Shown here: positions 1 through 15,000 of the stretch, in pieces
Layout of the letters: each line of letters starts with the position of its first letter
Position numbering within the stretch: position 1 is the first letter of the stretch
Origin: Acanthaster planci
Taxonomy: Eukaryota > Echinodermata > Asteroidea > Valvatida > Acanthasteridae
NCBI RefSeq assembly: GCF_001949145.1
Contig: NW_019091355.1
Span: forward strand, 930,083 to 994,082
DNA: 64,000 bases
Reading direction: 5' to 3'
Position numbers and translations under genes: made by a program
Notes under the pieces: generated by a model
The model's input: only the letters and a program-made list of their open reading frames with translations
The model's database searches: none
What the model was told of the DNA's origin: nothing

Positions 1-3000
1 TCAGCTGAATGGGTACAGCCGCAGTGTATTTGAACCACTCTGTAATCTCTACCAACCGTTACAATCTGCTGTCCCTGAGCTGCGTCCTCCGCTACAGATT
101 CAGCATAGTTCTGGAATTCAAAGACGGGCCTGTTGTCATTGACGTCAGTCACAGTGACAAGCACAGTGGCTACCGCCTGAAGACTGCCGGACCCGCCCTC
201 CCGGTCAATGGCATTGACTACCAAGGTGTAAGAATCCTGAGTCTCCCTGTCTAAAGAGCTGGTAGTCCGCAGTTCACCAGTCAGCCGGTCCAGAAGGAAG
301 GGTCCAATAGGAGTGTTGCTGGACGGGTCAAACTGGTAAATGATGTCACTGTTCAGGCCTGAAAGGCAAATTTGATGATAATTAATTGTACATAGGTCAT
401 AAGAGCAATATGCATATAGCTCCAACCTTGTCTAGATGTCTGTAGTCAGTATGTACTTATCTGTTACTGATGAAAACCTAGACCTTCGTGCATGATTCAG
501 CCTAATTTTACAATACCCTCAGTGCACTGAAAAAAATCAACATCTGTTTAAAGGCGTAACAAAATGAACAAAAAATGATTGTAGGGCTGGAGAGCTCAAT
601 TGGTAAAGCAATAACGTGGCCTTCTGGAGATCACAGGGTTGAATTCTAGAAAGAACCATGTTTTGTCAACAATTAATATAAAGTAAAACTGTTCAATTTT
701 CACACGATTTTAATATTTGATGATAAACCTTTTACAGTTTTTACCAATATCTGAATCATTAGCCATGAGGTTGAGTATAATCCTGGCTGGCGTGTTTTCA
801 GCAACGGTAACTTCGTACAAGACCTGGCTGAACACTGGCTGGTTGTCGTTAACATCTGTAACCACGATCAGGACGTCGGTCGTGGTCTCAAATGTCCCGT
901 CTGTGACATTAACTTGGATGTTGTATTGGTCTTGCTGTTCTCGGTCGAGCGAGTTAATAGTTGTGATGGTGCCCATGGTGGGGTCGATCAGGAATTGGGT
1001 TTGTGGGAATGCGAAGGAGTACGTCAGGGTACCAATACTGTCAGGATCAGCTGCTGTCACCTGTCACAAAAACAATTAGAGCGCATTTTCTAATTTCTGC
1101 ATAAATACAAATAGCTTCCACAATAGCACATTATCTGCTTAGTTAAAACGTGACCTAAGAAATGTTGCTTATCAACACATGATGGGCTTTCAACATGGAC
1201 GGAGTATAAAGATCTTTGGTTTACCAAAGTTGAGCATCTTGGTTTTTTTTAGATTATGTACACAGTTGTAATGATTTTAAAGGAAAAGAGAAAAGGGCCA
1301 CAGTTTTGCTGATAAGTTGGTTTTGGGAGAGATTCAAACTTCCCTATTGGTTTTAGAACATTGAGTGCTTGGCTTATTATTAATCATACTTTTTCCTTGT
1401 CTGGAGTTTTAGTGAAAAACTTTGGCCATCTATCAGAGCCAAAAATGTTAATAAAAAAGAGAGAAAAACCAAACCTGGCCAACAAATGTTCCAGCTCTTT
1501 CATTCTCTGCCACCTCAAACCTATACGGGGTACCAGCGAAGGTTGGTGGTGTGTCATTGATATCTAGTACAGTCACTGTGACCACAGCTAGCTGGCTTGA
1601 GAAGCGCCGTGGGTCACCATCTAAAAGCAAGCACAAAAACAGAGGGGCATGATTTTTCCCCCAATCAGCCAATTTCTGAGTTTTGCGTCAAAATACTCAG
1701 CAATAACACAATACTCATAAACAGGGCAGAACTTCCATTCTCTTGCAAAGTCATGAACTTCTACTTGTATGAAAAAAGTTTGGACCCTTCCATGCCCCTA
1801 CACCAGCAGAATGCATTCAAACTTGACAAAGGCAAAGGCAAACCAAACTTTCCTCCAAAACTTGATTCAGAGGAACTTACCATCTCGCACGCGCACGTTG
1901 ACCTCGATAGTTTCTGTCTGTTCTCGATCCAGTGGCATACTGGTGAATATCTGACCGGTGGTCAGGTTAATATACAGATACTGACTGAGCTGTGCCAGCT
2001 CATATCTAAGCAATGCATTCCGGCCAATGTCAGCATCCTGAGCCATTACCTACAAGGAACCAACGAATGCTATGCCATAAGAATTGTTTGGCTGGTATCC
2101 TGCACCATCGAAGAAAGATTGTTATCTTGTCTCTGTGAGTTTATTTGATTACATATGCAAGTCTGGGCCAAAATAGTAAAAAATCTGACTTGATGTGTTC
2201 CTGCTTTGAAAAGTTTCAAGTTTGAACGAGCCTTGAAGGGCTCAGAATTGTAATTGATGTAAGATTAAAAATTGACTTTTAAGAGACCATTTGCGGTAAA
2301 AAAAAGGTTGAGAACCTGTTTTGTCATTTGGCTTCTGGCATTTATATCCAAGACCAGAATAATGCAAAAATAAAAAGTGTACCTGGATAACAAATGTGTT
2401 TGCAGGCTGCCCTTCCACCACCGAAGCAGTGTAACGGTCTCTGATCCACTGTGGATCATTGTCATTGAAATCACGCACTTCGACAATGACGTAGGTTGTG
2501 GCACTAAGTGGAGGCGCTGCTCTATCCTGGGCTTGGACAGTGATGTTGTAGAAGGAAACGGTTTCCCGGTCAAGAGGTTGAAGCAGGATGATGTTTCCAC
2601 TGTTGGGATCCACTAGGAATGTGCCTAGTTGGGGAGAAATCAAATGTACCTATGGTTACTCTTGAGATACGAAATCACACAAGATTCCAGATCTATCTGG
2701 GTTTGTAAAGTGACTTGTCGTACACGGGGACATGCCACTGCTTACAGGCTTACATTGGACCAACACTAAAGCTGCGCCATTAACTTCCAGTTCCATGCAA
2801 CTCTATGTGCAGTGGGTGTGGTTTAAACTCTAGTGATGCCCCACTTATGAACTGGACAGCTCTGTCATGACTAAACCTGGCCCTAGCCATAAGATTCAGG
2901 AGTTCTGATTTTGTGCTCGGTGCTTGAGCTGTCATTCTGAACATTAAATTAACATCCTATGATAATTGATAATGATCAATCCTGCCTACCGTTGTCATTG

Positions 3001-6000
3001 CCGCTGAGGATAGTGTAGGTTACCTCACCAGCTGGCCCTGAGTCAGCATCATTGGCTATCACTCGACCAATGGTCAGTCCGGTATCTGAGAGCTGTCAGC
3101 AAAGAAGTGGAGTAGAATTGTGAATGGCGTTCAGCTTGAAATGTGGAGTAAGTCTTAAGGTCTCCAAGATTGCTAAAGGAGTCAAGACAGACCACAGGTT
3201 GCAGTGGAAAGATGTGCTCATTGATATCCAGGCAACACTGACGCACTGTGCATTTTCTGCTTCAAAGACTCCTGATTTGGGTATACAGAATCCAAAAATT
3301 TCAATGAAAAATCCTACTGTAGGCCATGAGACGATTTCAAACTTTTTTGACTTTCAATTCTTTGAACTAATCCCTTGTTGCGACCAGGGAAAGTATAGAC
3401 TTACACGTCTGCCCTAGGCAGCAACACAGAACTGTTGCTCATACATTATGATGTGAGGTGCCCATGAGCAGCATAGGTTAATCAATCCAAGTAGGCTTTC
3501 TCTCGTGGGGATACAGTAGGCAGTGCAAGTGTAAATGAAAAATGGTCGCCTACACTCCATGCAAAGTGCACACGTGAATCAGTGCATAATATATGTATGC
3601 ATAATATATATCTTTGGAACCAATGGCACGTACACAGTGTGTCACACGTAAAGCCACATCCGCAGCATTCCAAAGCTGCATGACTGATCTGTGTCCTTTA
3701 TCTTTGGAACTGTCTATCTCACATCTTCAACTTAGTTGACCACTGACTGTTTCCATCCAAAACAAGTGGGCAACTGTGCTGTTTTTGGTCACTCAGTTCA
3801 CAACAACATGATACATTTATTCAAAGTGGCATGGGCTGCTCACCAAGTAGACAAAAAAGGGGTTATGTAATACTCAACTTTGTTACTTTCTTGGTTAAAC
3901 ACCTGTTAAATGTTCAATGAAGGAAACTTTATACCCTCTTCAAGGAGGGGAAATGTTAAGCTGTCGTAACAGTTTCTTCTTCTGTTAGTTTGAGGGGTTA
4001 TTTTACCGCCAAATACCATTGTTCTCCACAGAGAATAACACAAATTCATTATCTGCTGATCACATATTTGTGTTAATGTGTCGGTAATGAGTCCTTGGCC
4101 TATAAAAAGTGGAATTTAGAATGATAAATCACTTTTGGTAGAAGAAAGGCAAGTGCTGAGGAGGTTTACTTGTTTGTGATTTGTTTGATATGCTGTTTCC
4201 AAAATGCATTACTTTTAGGGTTATCATACAAAAAGTATTACAGGATTTTCTGGGGGAGGAGTAGGGTTTGGAGGTGGGAGGTGTCGTCAGCAAGTGCAAC
4301 AAACATGTTGGTTTATAAATCAGAGAATTTCGATAATCATCTTACCATATATGGAAACTGATTTGAAGGGGACAAAAGTAAAAAAAGGAGAGACTTAGTT
4401 GAGATTTGAGGATTCACTGCACCAAACACTCACTGTGACTTTAACATTTCTGTCACTTTGTACCTTAAAAGCCTACAACAGCAAATGTGAATGTAAATGT
4501 TTTCTGCAGGTGTAAAGACACCTGTCTAAGATTTGTGAATAGAAATTCTCAGAAACTCAATCCATGCAATCGAGATGCAAATTGAAGTCAACAAATCTGA
4601 AAACATCTTTTTGATTTTGTGTATTATTCAGACCCATTTCAAAAGTTATGACTATAATTCCTGAAGGTTGGTTCTTACCTCGATGATCTGTATTAGGTAG
4701 TTAGGCTGTTGGAATACTGGTGGGCTGTCGTTGATGTCTGTAATGGTCACTAGAACAGTCACTTCGCTGACTCCATCACTAGAAAAAGAACAGCCAAATT
4801 TTCAGATATCAATTATTTCCTATAAACTTAAGACAGAAAAGTTTGAAATGTCCAGAAAATACATCTACAAGTGACCAAAATTTGAGAATAAATGCCATTG
4901 GACTGTCTTTTATCAACATTAATTATTACATTTATACAGTTTGAAACGAGCCAAATGACCTCATTAATGTAGTCGATTTTTAAAATTTGGTTTTGTTTCA
5001 AGATGCAAAAACATGAATGCAAACTGTAGCACTGACTAAAATTAATTTAGCTGGACTTACGCTGGGGAAACTGCAGGCTGCGTGTTCCGTGCCTCAATGG
5101 TCAGAGTGTATGTGCTGGCTGAATTCTCAAAGTCAATAACTGATGTCGTTGTGATCACACCTGTGATCGTGTTTATGGCAAACAAACCCTGAGAAGCAAA
5201 AACACAGTTATTATGTTGAATGGGTCACACAAATCAACTGACTGATCATTCCCAAGTCTATCCCAAGTCCCTAAACAAGTCCAGTCACAAGTCCTTTAAC
5301 AAAAACAGTCATAAGTAATGAGGTGAACAGTGGGATTTGGATAGCTTGTATACTGGTTTAAAACCCTAACTCTCCTCAATCCTTCACCTGTTGGAGGACT
5401 GAGGAGGGTTAGGGTTAAGACTGAATGACTTGTAAAGGACTCGACCACAACATACTATCATACTGTACATAATTGTCAGTAAACTGCACAAAAATAATGG
5501 AACAACGTTTTGACTTCTAATTATCAAATGCCAATATTCCATATCTGTACAGTCCATCACATACCGCTTGATTTCCAGCAATGATGTTGAACTCTGTATT
5601 GGCATTGATGCCTTCATCTGCATCAGTCACAGTTACCGAGGTAATCACAGTGCCCATCGGCGAACCTTCCTCCAGGGCAATCGTTTGAGTGCCTTTAAAA
5701 GGATAAAATGGCAGGAAATAAAAGTTTGGCCAATTTTTCAAATATATACACCAAAGTTATTTTTAATATACTTTTCCTTCTTACAAGTATTGCACAAAAT
5801 CTCGATAATGCCTTGTCATTTTAAAGATGTATTTCAAACCCTAACCTGAGACATGCAATGGCAACTGTGCCAACAGAATGTGGATGTAAGATTTCCCTGG
5901 AAGAGACTGTCAGGCCAAGAGTGTCTTTGAAAGTGCTTTGCTCAAAAGGAATTCTCAAGAAAGGACCAGGAATGTCCTGAAAATATACTGCCAGCTCCTT

Positions 6001-9000
6001 ATGAAAATGGAGGCTGAAAGCACTCACCATGAGTAAAAATAGGATCATTATCATTGACATCTATCACCGTGACAACCACTGTAGCAGTGGAGATCGCTGT
6101 ATCTTCTGCCATAAGCTGTGAGATATCAAGGGAATTTCAAAATGGAAAAATGAGTCATTTTATCTTGAAACATTGCATTTGTTAGTTGAACAATGTCAGA
6201 TAATTGATCTAATACATATAGCAGACAATTGCTCAGAGTACCTCGAGGAAAATTTTGTGGAGGAATTTCGGTCCACCCTACTGCACTTTAACGACATGCA
6301 CAAAAATCAGCTTGTCCCACATTCAAAAATATTTGCTGAATTCTCACTGGTCGACCAAAACACCTTCTAACCAACGTAGGATTTTGTGCCAAATGCAGAT
6401 GGGACCATACACAAACGACCTCTTTTCAGAAGGGTTTGTGTGTTTGGTTGGTGCACCTTGTGTTCAAACTTTGCTCTTCACACCAAGCACGAATTAGTGC
6501 CTTAGAAAAAAAAAAAAAACACTTCTCAAACTTCTCAGGTGGGTCTGCTACATGTACCTGTAAGTCATAGCTCCGGGTGTTCTCATAATCCAATGGACGA
6601 ATCAGGGTCAGCGTTACAATGGCCTGGTCCACTGCCGAGGAGGGGGAAATGGAGAAGGGCACGATGTTGAAATTTTGGAGGGTGATGCGGAAATTACCCT
6701 GGATCACCTGAAACACACAAATCAAAGTATAACATATTAATTCTACCCTCCAGAATTCACGGGGAGAATCTCTCCTGAATCCTCTAAAATAAGTCACATC
6801 AGAATCTTCAAACTTATTCACGAAAACCCCTTTATATAATACTCACAATTTCACCATCGCTGACTTCAATTCCAACGGGCAATACAAATCCTGGGGTTTC
6901 AGCCTCAGACACACTGACAGTGTACGTTGATTGGTTGAACACAGGTGATTCGTCATCAATGTCATTGATAGTGATGATAAATGTTTCAATGACAGATGCT
7001 GCACCATTGGAACCAATCTCTATAGCCTGTTCAGAGCCAAGCATTATAAAGCAAGCAAGTATAAGATCTGGTGGCAACCAGTTTGAACTTGGAACCAACT
7101 TTTCAAGTGAGAAAATCTAAAATAAAAAGAAGAAAACTCACAGTTCTGTTCTTACAACCAGTGACCCATTTCATAAAGGTGCTTAGCTCAAAGTTTATCG
7201 AAATAGTCACAACAGGTTACCAGCTAAAAATGTAAAGCGATGCATATACACTGCAGCTTTTGACACTTTAACTTTTGACTTGTTTCTAAAGTAAATTCTG
7301 CTCAGCAAGAAAACATGATGAGAAATAGTTTCTGCGATTCAGCTCCACAAACGATGTTTTTTAGTTCAACTAGGGACACAAAGGAAAAGTAAAAGTAGTT
7401 CTGAGGTAGACACTTTGTGAATTTCATACAGGAGGATGGATAACATTTGATATTACGGATTCAAAGAACACAACATAATATTTATCCATGGCAAAAGCCT
7501 GCAAGTGTAACAACAGATGAACTCAGTACCGTTCTTACCCTGACAATCAATTCTACAGCTGCTGGTGTGTTGATGTTCTCCCGGTCTAATTCCCGCACCA
7601 AAATGACTTCCCCAGTGACACTATCCACCCTAAAGAACGACCCCAGATTTCCTGCAACATGACACAGACACAAGTCACTCTTAAGTTAATCCTCTGTCAT
7701 TTAAGTCTAACTACACAAGAAGTTTCTCTTGGAATTCTAAGTCTGACTACTATGATTGGTGGAAATTTCAAGTCTGATTACTTTGATTGGTGGAAATTAT
7801 ACAAATTATGCAAGATCGTGTGCAATTATGAACAACTACATATCGCCGACAGGGGTCTGATTGGCTTATACGTCAAGTCAGACTTACTGACTGGTGACAT
7901 ATGACAAATGTTGTACAATAAAGGCTACCAAATGACGTTGCCTTATTAGGGTTATGCGAGCTGTCAGGCACGACGACCAAATACTTTGCACAGGTTGAAG
8001 GGAAGGCAGACTGGACAGAGACGCCAGTCTGACTTGGTCTTAAGTCCGGCAAAAAAGCACTCTCAACTCCATTTTGTCCAAAGAATTTCTCACCTCCAAG
8101 GATTTCATAGGTGACATTATTTGCATTGATAGTATCTTGATCCACTGCTAGCACAGTCACCACAACCGTGTTCTACAGGGAAAAAAAGACAAACTCAAAC
8201 ATGGATTGCAAAGGACTCAAATGAAATCAGAGTAGAACAACATAATCATTGCAATAACAGAAATCAACATCTGTATCCAGCCTGAATTTTTTTATCCGGA
8301 AAGAAAACACAGACTCAACCTATTTTTCCATCGGAGCACAAGAATCCACGTGGTAAACAACGTACGAGGATATGCTTTAAGTATAGATTTATTCCACGTT
8401 CCGTATGGTTTCATATTCACTTTGACAACTTTACCTACGGGCCAAGTAGATCACTAAAATCACTTAGACAATGTTAAAATGCCACATGACCTTGTCATAA
8501 TTTTTGACAAACTCTGGCCTGTTTTTGAGCCATTTCGTATTTTTTCCATCCATTATAATCCACTATGCATGTTGGTCGAAGACTGTCTTTTTTACTTTGA
8601 GAAATCATTTCTTTAAGGTACACCTTTTAATTAAGCAACCTGTTTTTGAATGGCTTGTTTTGGTTTCCTTTAATACATCAGGCATTTTCTCTCAATAAAT
8701 ATACCAACCAGAGGTGTTCCTTCATTGATGGTTCTGTCATATGGCGTATTGATGAACACTGGTCCGGTATCCTGCACATCCAGGACTTGTACTGTCAGCG
8801 TACTAGTAGTTCTCAGGCTGTTGTTTCCCAAATCCTGTTGGTGCACAGAGAAGTGTATAAACAACATGACTGGATACCAGTGAAAGCAGACAAGCACACT
8901 TTTCAAACTGAGGCTGCATCCAAATCTGTTGTCTGCAGCCAGCTAGATCTAGGTCTTTACTCCATATACCCAGACAGCTGTAACAATAGCTCAGATAGCC

Positions 9001-12000
9001 TGTTTAAGACACAACCTTAATTAGAGAGGCCCATTCTTTGAAAGTCTGCAAACCCTTGGGCCAAGTAGAGGCAATATCATGTACTAACACATATGGTTAT
9101 TAATATTTTGCAAGATTGTTTGCAACTGAACTGTTTGGGTGGCATAATTAATTTTAAAATTTTCAGAGGCCACTTTGTTGGAAGAATGTTGTATTGAAAT
9201 CTTATGAAATTAAAGTTGGATGTCCACAAGAAATCACATGACAAATTCCAAAAGAGTTGGTAGAAAAATTGAAAAAAAAGGGAGAGGGGGTTCCATGCCC
9301 CAAACATTTGACCCCATGCTTTCCAGTCTGTCAGTAGAACTAAGATCTTCCTTTGCTTTTCAACTGACAAGAGAAGAAGATGCCCTCTCTTGACATTCAT
9401 TAGCAAACATCACAAAGTGCCACTCAATGTTAGTAAAAGGGGAAAAAGGAAATAGTTAATTAATTAGTTAATAATTACTTGATGAGTTTCATTACAAATA
9501 CCACTTCAAAATATCTCAATCTCCTCTCTTGGCCAGAATGACGTCATATTAGTGCCAGGAAACAAACACTTTGGGTTAGAACTCACATGTGGAGAAAAAG
9601 GTTGCAGATATTTACAAGAAAGAGTTCACAAAGCAACAAACAAATGACATTCCTGACAACCGAACCAAACTTCAAATAAAACAATAATGCAAGAGAGGTC
9701 ACAGTTGGCTGTTTATCACCACATCCCAATACATGGCAAACTTACAATTTACCAACCTGAACATGTGGTAAAGTTCCATCCTTATAGAGTTTATTTCATG
9801 ACAGTAACAAGAGTTGAAAAATACCAAGAAATATTCAGTGCAGGAACAAAATCAATGAGATCAGTAGATTGTTTGTATTTTAGAGACAATGTAACAAGCA
9901 GTGTTGTATTCTAGTCCACCACAAGTCCTTTCACAAGTCCCTTCACAAGTCCTTCACAAGTCCATCACAAGTCCCTTCACAAGTCCAGTCACAAGTCCTT
10001 TCACAAGTCCCTTCATAAGTCCATTCACAAGTCCAGTCACAAGTCCTTTCACAAGTCCCTTCAAAAGTCCAGTCACAAGTCCCTTCACAAGTCCAGTCAC
10101 AAGTCCCTTAACAAGTCCAGTCACAAGTCCCTTAGCAAGTCCAGTCACAAGTACCTTCACAAGTCCNCAAGTCCTTTCACAAGTCCCTTAACAACTCCAG
10201 TCACAAGTCCCTTCACAAGTCCTTTCACAAATCCCTTCACAAGTTCAATCACAAGTCCTTCCACAAGTCCCTTAACAACTCCAGTCACAAGTCCTTTCAC
10301 AAGTCCCTTCACAAGTCCAGTCACAAGTCCCTTTGCAAGTCCTTTCACAAGTCCCTTAACAACTCCAGTCACAAGTCCCTTCACAAATCCCTTCACAAGT
10401 TCAATCACAAGTCCTTTCACAAGTCCCTTCACAAGGCCAGCCATAAGTAACACGGTGAACATTGACAAAAGAATGCTTCTGTCACAGCTCATTTGAACAT
10501 TTTGTCATAACTCATTTGAACAACTTGTGAATTGCCTTAAGAATATTTGACTTACGATAGACTTGTGATAGACTTGTAATGGACTTGTGATGGACTCAAA
10601 GTTTAAGTTTTAGATGTATCACCTGCTTATTGTCAAAGGTTCGTGAAAATATTAAGACGTAAAGTGTCCCAAACGTAGGCCTGCAATATCAATGAGTTTG
10701 GTGCACGTTGCTAGTTTTACAAAAATTCACTTTTGCTCAGAAACCACCTGTGTCAATTACAACAGTCTCCCAATGATTAAAAATGCCAGGATTAACCATT
10801 CTGACAAGCCAAGATAAAATAGCACTCCACAGTTCCTCACACTTACATGTATAAACCATTACTGTGACTCCAAAATGATGAAGTTGGTAGACTTACCAAA
10901 GCCTGAATGTCTAGAGAGTAGACTTGGTTGGTCTCATAGTCCAGGGGACCTGTCAAGATTACTACGCCCGAGAACTGGTTGATGGAAAATAGTGCATCAG
11001 AGCCCTGAAAGTTAATGTAAAGGTATCAGGATTGTAAATTTCAGTCTCTGAAACTCTGCACAAACTGCAAAAAGGAGTCATAGGTCACCAGAGCTACTTT
11101 GGAGTTTTACTTTGTATTAGATTGAGGAATTTGAGCTCTTTCTGTTGATGCGTCACTCAGTTTGGTACAATGAAAATGGATGTTGTGTAGATGTTAAAAT
11201 GTTAAGGATTCCGATTGCTGAAACACTTTTAGTTCGTAGAGCAGGTCACATATGGCCTTGTGACGTATCTGCAAAGGAAGGGGAGGGGTGGAGCTGGGTG
11301 CTTAAAGCAAGGGAGGGTGGGGCAAGGGGCGGATGAATATCAGTTACCAACAGAGTTGGTAGAGGAGTGCACCCAGTTCTCTTCAACCCTAACAGTCCTC
11401 CAACAGGTGAAGGATTGAGGTCTGTTAGGGCTAGTGTTACATTTTTCCCTTGAAAAGTTGGTTCCAAGTTCAAAATGGTTCCCACCAGATTAAACTTGCT
11501 CGGTGTGTGATATTTAGCTCTCTAATGCATTGGGTCCTGTATAAAAGTAGATAATACCACATGTACCCCACTGACTGAGGTGATGCTGTAAGTGACAATG
11601 CCGCCAAGTCCCGAGTCTGGATCTACTGCATTCACATCAAAAATGGTGGGCCCGTTTATAGCATTCTCGAAGACAGTGGTTGTGTTGGGAAGGTTGGTAA
11701 ACATCGGTGGGTTGTCATTGATATCCGACAACAGTAAATTGCCATTATGAATAACCTGCAGAAAGAAACAAAATTCACAATGGCAAAGGTCTACTAACTG
11801 AGAGAGTTGGCAGAGTTTGACAAACAGGAACTTTTCCAGAGGAGAGATTGAGTTTCATTTCCCAGGAGCATGACCTGAAGAGGGCATTCTTTATTACAAG
11901 GAGGGTGAAAGCATGTCTGGATTGACAGGCTACGGCTGCGAATAGCACACATGCCCAAGGAAGCCACTGCCGAGTGGCTACATCACATTGCCATAGACGG

Positions 12001-15000
12001 TCTGTGATGTTCTGACTACAACCAAGTAACTGGGACATGGCTTTAGCGTTGTCCATTTACATTTGGGACTGATTACATACATTTACCATGGAGAGAGCTG
12101 TAATTAAACAAAGTGAGAAAAGCCTTACCTCATTTGATCCATCTGTGACAAAAACTACAAATGAATAGAAGCCTTGAACCTGAAAATGAACAAGAACCAA
12201 TTCGGAAAAATGAGGATTTACACGAGCTTTGTTGCAGTTCCCTTAACTTGCCCAATAGTCACACCAAATATTATTCAATGGATGTCTGAAAAAAGTTTTC
12301 ACAAGGGATGGACAAAGTTTCACCGAGTTCCAGAAAATAAATGGACTGTTATAGTCCACAGAAGAAATAAGAGTTCCAGAGAGGGCAGGAATATTGCAAA
12401 TTTTAAGAACTCCCTCCTCCAGAATTGGAATAAATAGGAATTTGAAGGTTTGGGGAGTAGTTTTCCACATAGAAAAGAGTTGAAAAGAGATTGGAAGAGT
12501 CACACAAGGATAAAACAATGTATCACTTCAGGCTTTAATTAAATGACATCGCCATCCCATGAACAAAAAATCCTCACCTCTCTGTCAAGCTGAGTCTTCA
12601 GTGTCAAGAATGCTGACATGGGGTCGTTGGGATTGGGAACGATAATAAAGAGCTGCTGGGCCACAAAATCAGACAGGCCAAAGGTCAAAGTGTCATTTTC
12701 AGGGTCAGCGGCATTCAGCGTGTAGATAATCGTACCTGTAGGAATAGATGCCAGTTTGGAAATGTTAGAGTAATGTGAGGCAGGATGCTGATTTGGTCAT
12801 CAAGAATGTGGAATTACAAGTGGCCGGTTTGTAAAGTTGCTTGAATCTCCATTCTAGTACTTCAGCAAGGAAGAGTTCAGGTTGGTCTGTCCTCAAATGT
12901 CATCCTTTGCCTTCACAGTCCTGAACCTTTGTGTATTGCAGCAATTGGTAATTAGCAGTGTGATCATGGGTAGAGGACCAGACTGGTCCAACTGTCACTA
13001 ACTAAGGAGCATTCTTTAAAGTTAGTCAACCAATAGTTAACAATTTTCTTAATCAACATGTATCTTGCTCCACATAGGTCTCAGCAAAATATGTGTCCAC
13101 TAAACCAATTGCACACCATTGACATTGAGAAACATGTTCTGCACATTACACTTTATAAGGTGGCCTACCTACATGTACATGCACTGGTTAGCAAATGTAC
13201 GTGACAAATTTTTGATTGAATGAGTACAAAATCTAACTGAAAAAGAAAAAAAAAATTCAGCTTACCTGCCAAGGTGTCTTCTGGTATGTTGATAGAAATA
13301 ATTTGATTGAGGAATGTTGGAGGCAAGTTGTTTCTGGGCGCCACTGGAAACAATGTCAAAAATGATTTATTATCACCCTTTTGCACTTGTATAACATTTG
13401 TGTTACATTGTATTTATCCCCTGATAAATTATTATACAGTGCTGGGTTAGTGTGGGTTGATACAGGAAGAGGCAGGTAGGGTGGTTGGGGCCGTACTAGG
13501 TTCATAAAGAACAAGGTCATTGCAACACAATTGTCATGGTTGGGCAACGGCCTATCAACAACGTCATGCATCAGCCGAAGACGGCTCCACACAGAATGGT
13601 GACAGGGTCATTTTCTTTTGGTAAGTTTTCCTTTGAAATACTGAATAAAACTTGCACAGCTGTCTGATTTACAAGCAAACAGATTGCCTTCATGTACCCT
13701 TATGCTTTTAAATAGCACATTCTAGAAGGCCCTTTGACGTAAAACACGAAAATTTTCATGCTATTTTGATTTTATTACAGAAGTGAATTTGGACATATCA
13801 AACTGACTTGGGAATTCTGAAGTTTAAAATCACTTGAATCCAATTTTTACAGTAATCATTTCTACTAACTGATCAGCTCTCGTGCACGCATTATGCAATG
13901 AGCAAGTTCCTACACTATGTTGAAACTGCAACCTTTAATCACTTGGCACTTTACTTTAAATAACCAATTCCAAAGCTGGATTTACTGGAGATTCTAACAA
14001 AGGATGCTATTACAATTGTGCAACAAGACCAATATATAGATTTTCTCTGTAATCTTTGCATTGTTACACGGGTCTCATGTTTTGAAAGGCAAATGGAGCG
14101 GGATGTCGGCCTATCCTTCTCATGGTGTTGGAACTGTGAAGAGTTTGTCTAGGTGATTTCATTGTTTTGAGAGCAAACACTTCAACCATAAATGAAAGCT
14201 TTTGTTGCTTTAAAAATGAAAGTAAATTTATGAATACAAATTTGTGTTTGTTGAAGGCTTTGGCCCAAAAAGTGGAGAAACGTTCCTTTTTCAAAGCTCT
14301 TTAATGCCACTTTGACAAACATCATACTCCATGGTTAAATTTCCTTACTGCCTAGAGCTGCTAAACAAAAATATTCCTGAACAAATGTTCATGCTAAGCC
14401 AGAAATAACAAAGTACCAGTCACAAATAATGAATATGTGACATTTTAGCTGGTGACCCATTTTTGCTATGGGCAAAGCCAGTGTCTGAACTTTGTAACGT
14501 CTGAAAGTTATGTCCAGGCCTTCAAATGCTTCGCATAAACGGCCATCCAACGGCCATAAATGCCCTGGCAAAGCAAGTAGCTCTTTTATGTATGTAAATT
14601 TTCTTTACAAATTTCCTGATGAAAAGGAACTATAATCCATCTAGTAAAATCTCTGTAATATGGACAGTACAGAGGCAATGGGAAAACATTCATTGCTAGT
14701 TTATCCAATGAACAACCAAAAGTACATGTACCGGTACATGAATCTTGAAGGAAAAGACAACTCCATTTTCCGAAAATTAAAGGCATGTTTGTATTTCTGT
14801 TTATGTTTAGGGTCAGGGATTATACCTAACTTCAGCCACAATTGCTTGCTTGATGGAAATAATTTCTGAAAGTTTTCACTTACTTTCCTCCATTTGCCAG
14901 ATACATGAGGTTCCTTGCATCGTCCCTATGCTTGGTCTTGGGAAAACTCATTGCCGTTTTCATATATGTGCTTGTTAAACATGTAAAACTACCATGAAAA

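Noticed and set aside
9917-10441. CRISPR-like alternation of repeats
   Set aside because: Units are contiguous 11-12 bp copies without unique spacers, and the genome is animal.
9901-10492. Long repetitive open frames on both strands (Thr-Ser-Pro and Gly-Leu-Val-Lys types)
   Set aside because: They arise because the 12-bp minisatellite unit is a multiple of three; there is no domain, splice context or flanking coding sequence.
1-13343. Assigning the cadherin to FAT, dachsous or CELSR type
   Set aside because: The order and local sequence of EC1-EC4, including the VQD joint and LDYE segments, fit CDH23 better; FAT and CELSR EGF modules lie after, not before, the cadherin repeats.
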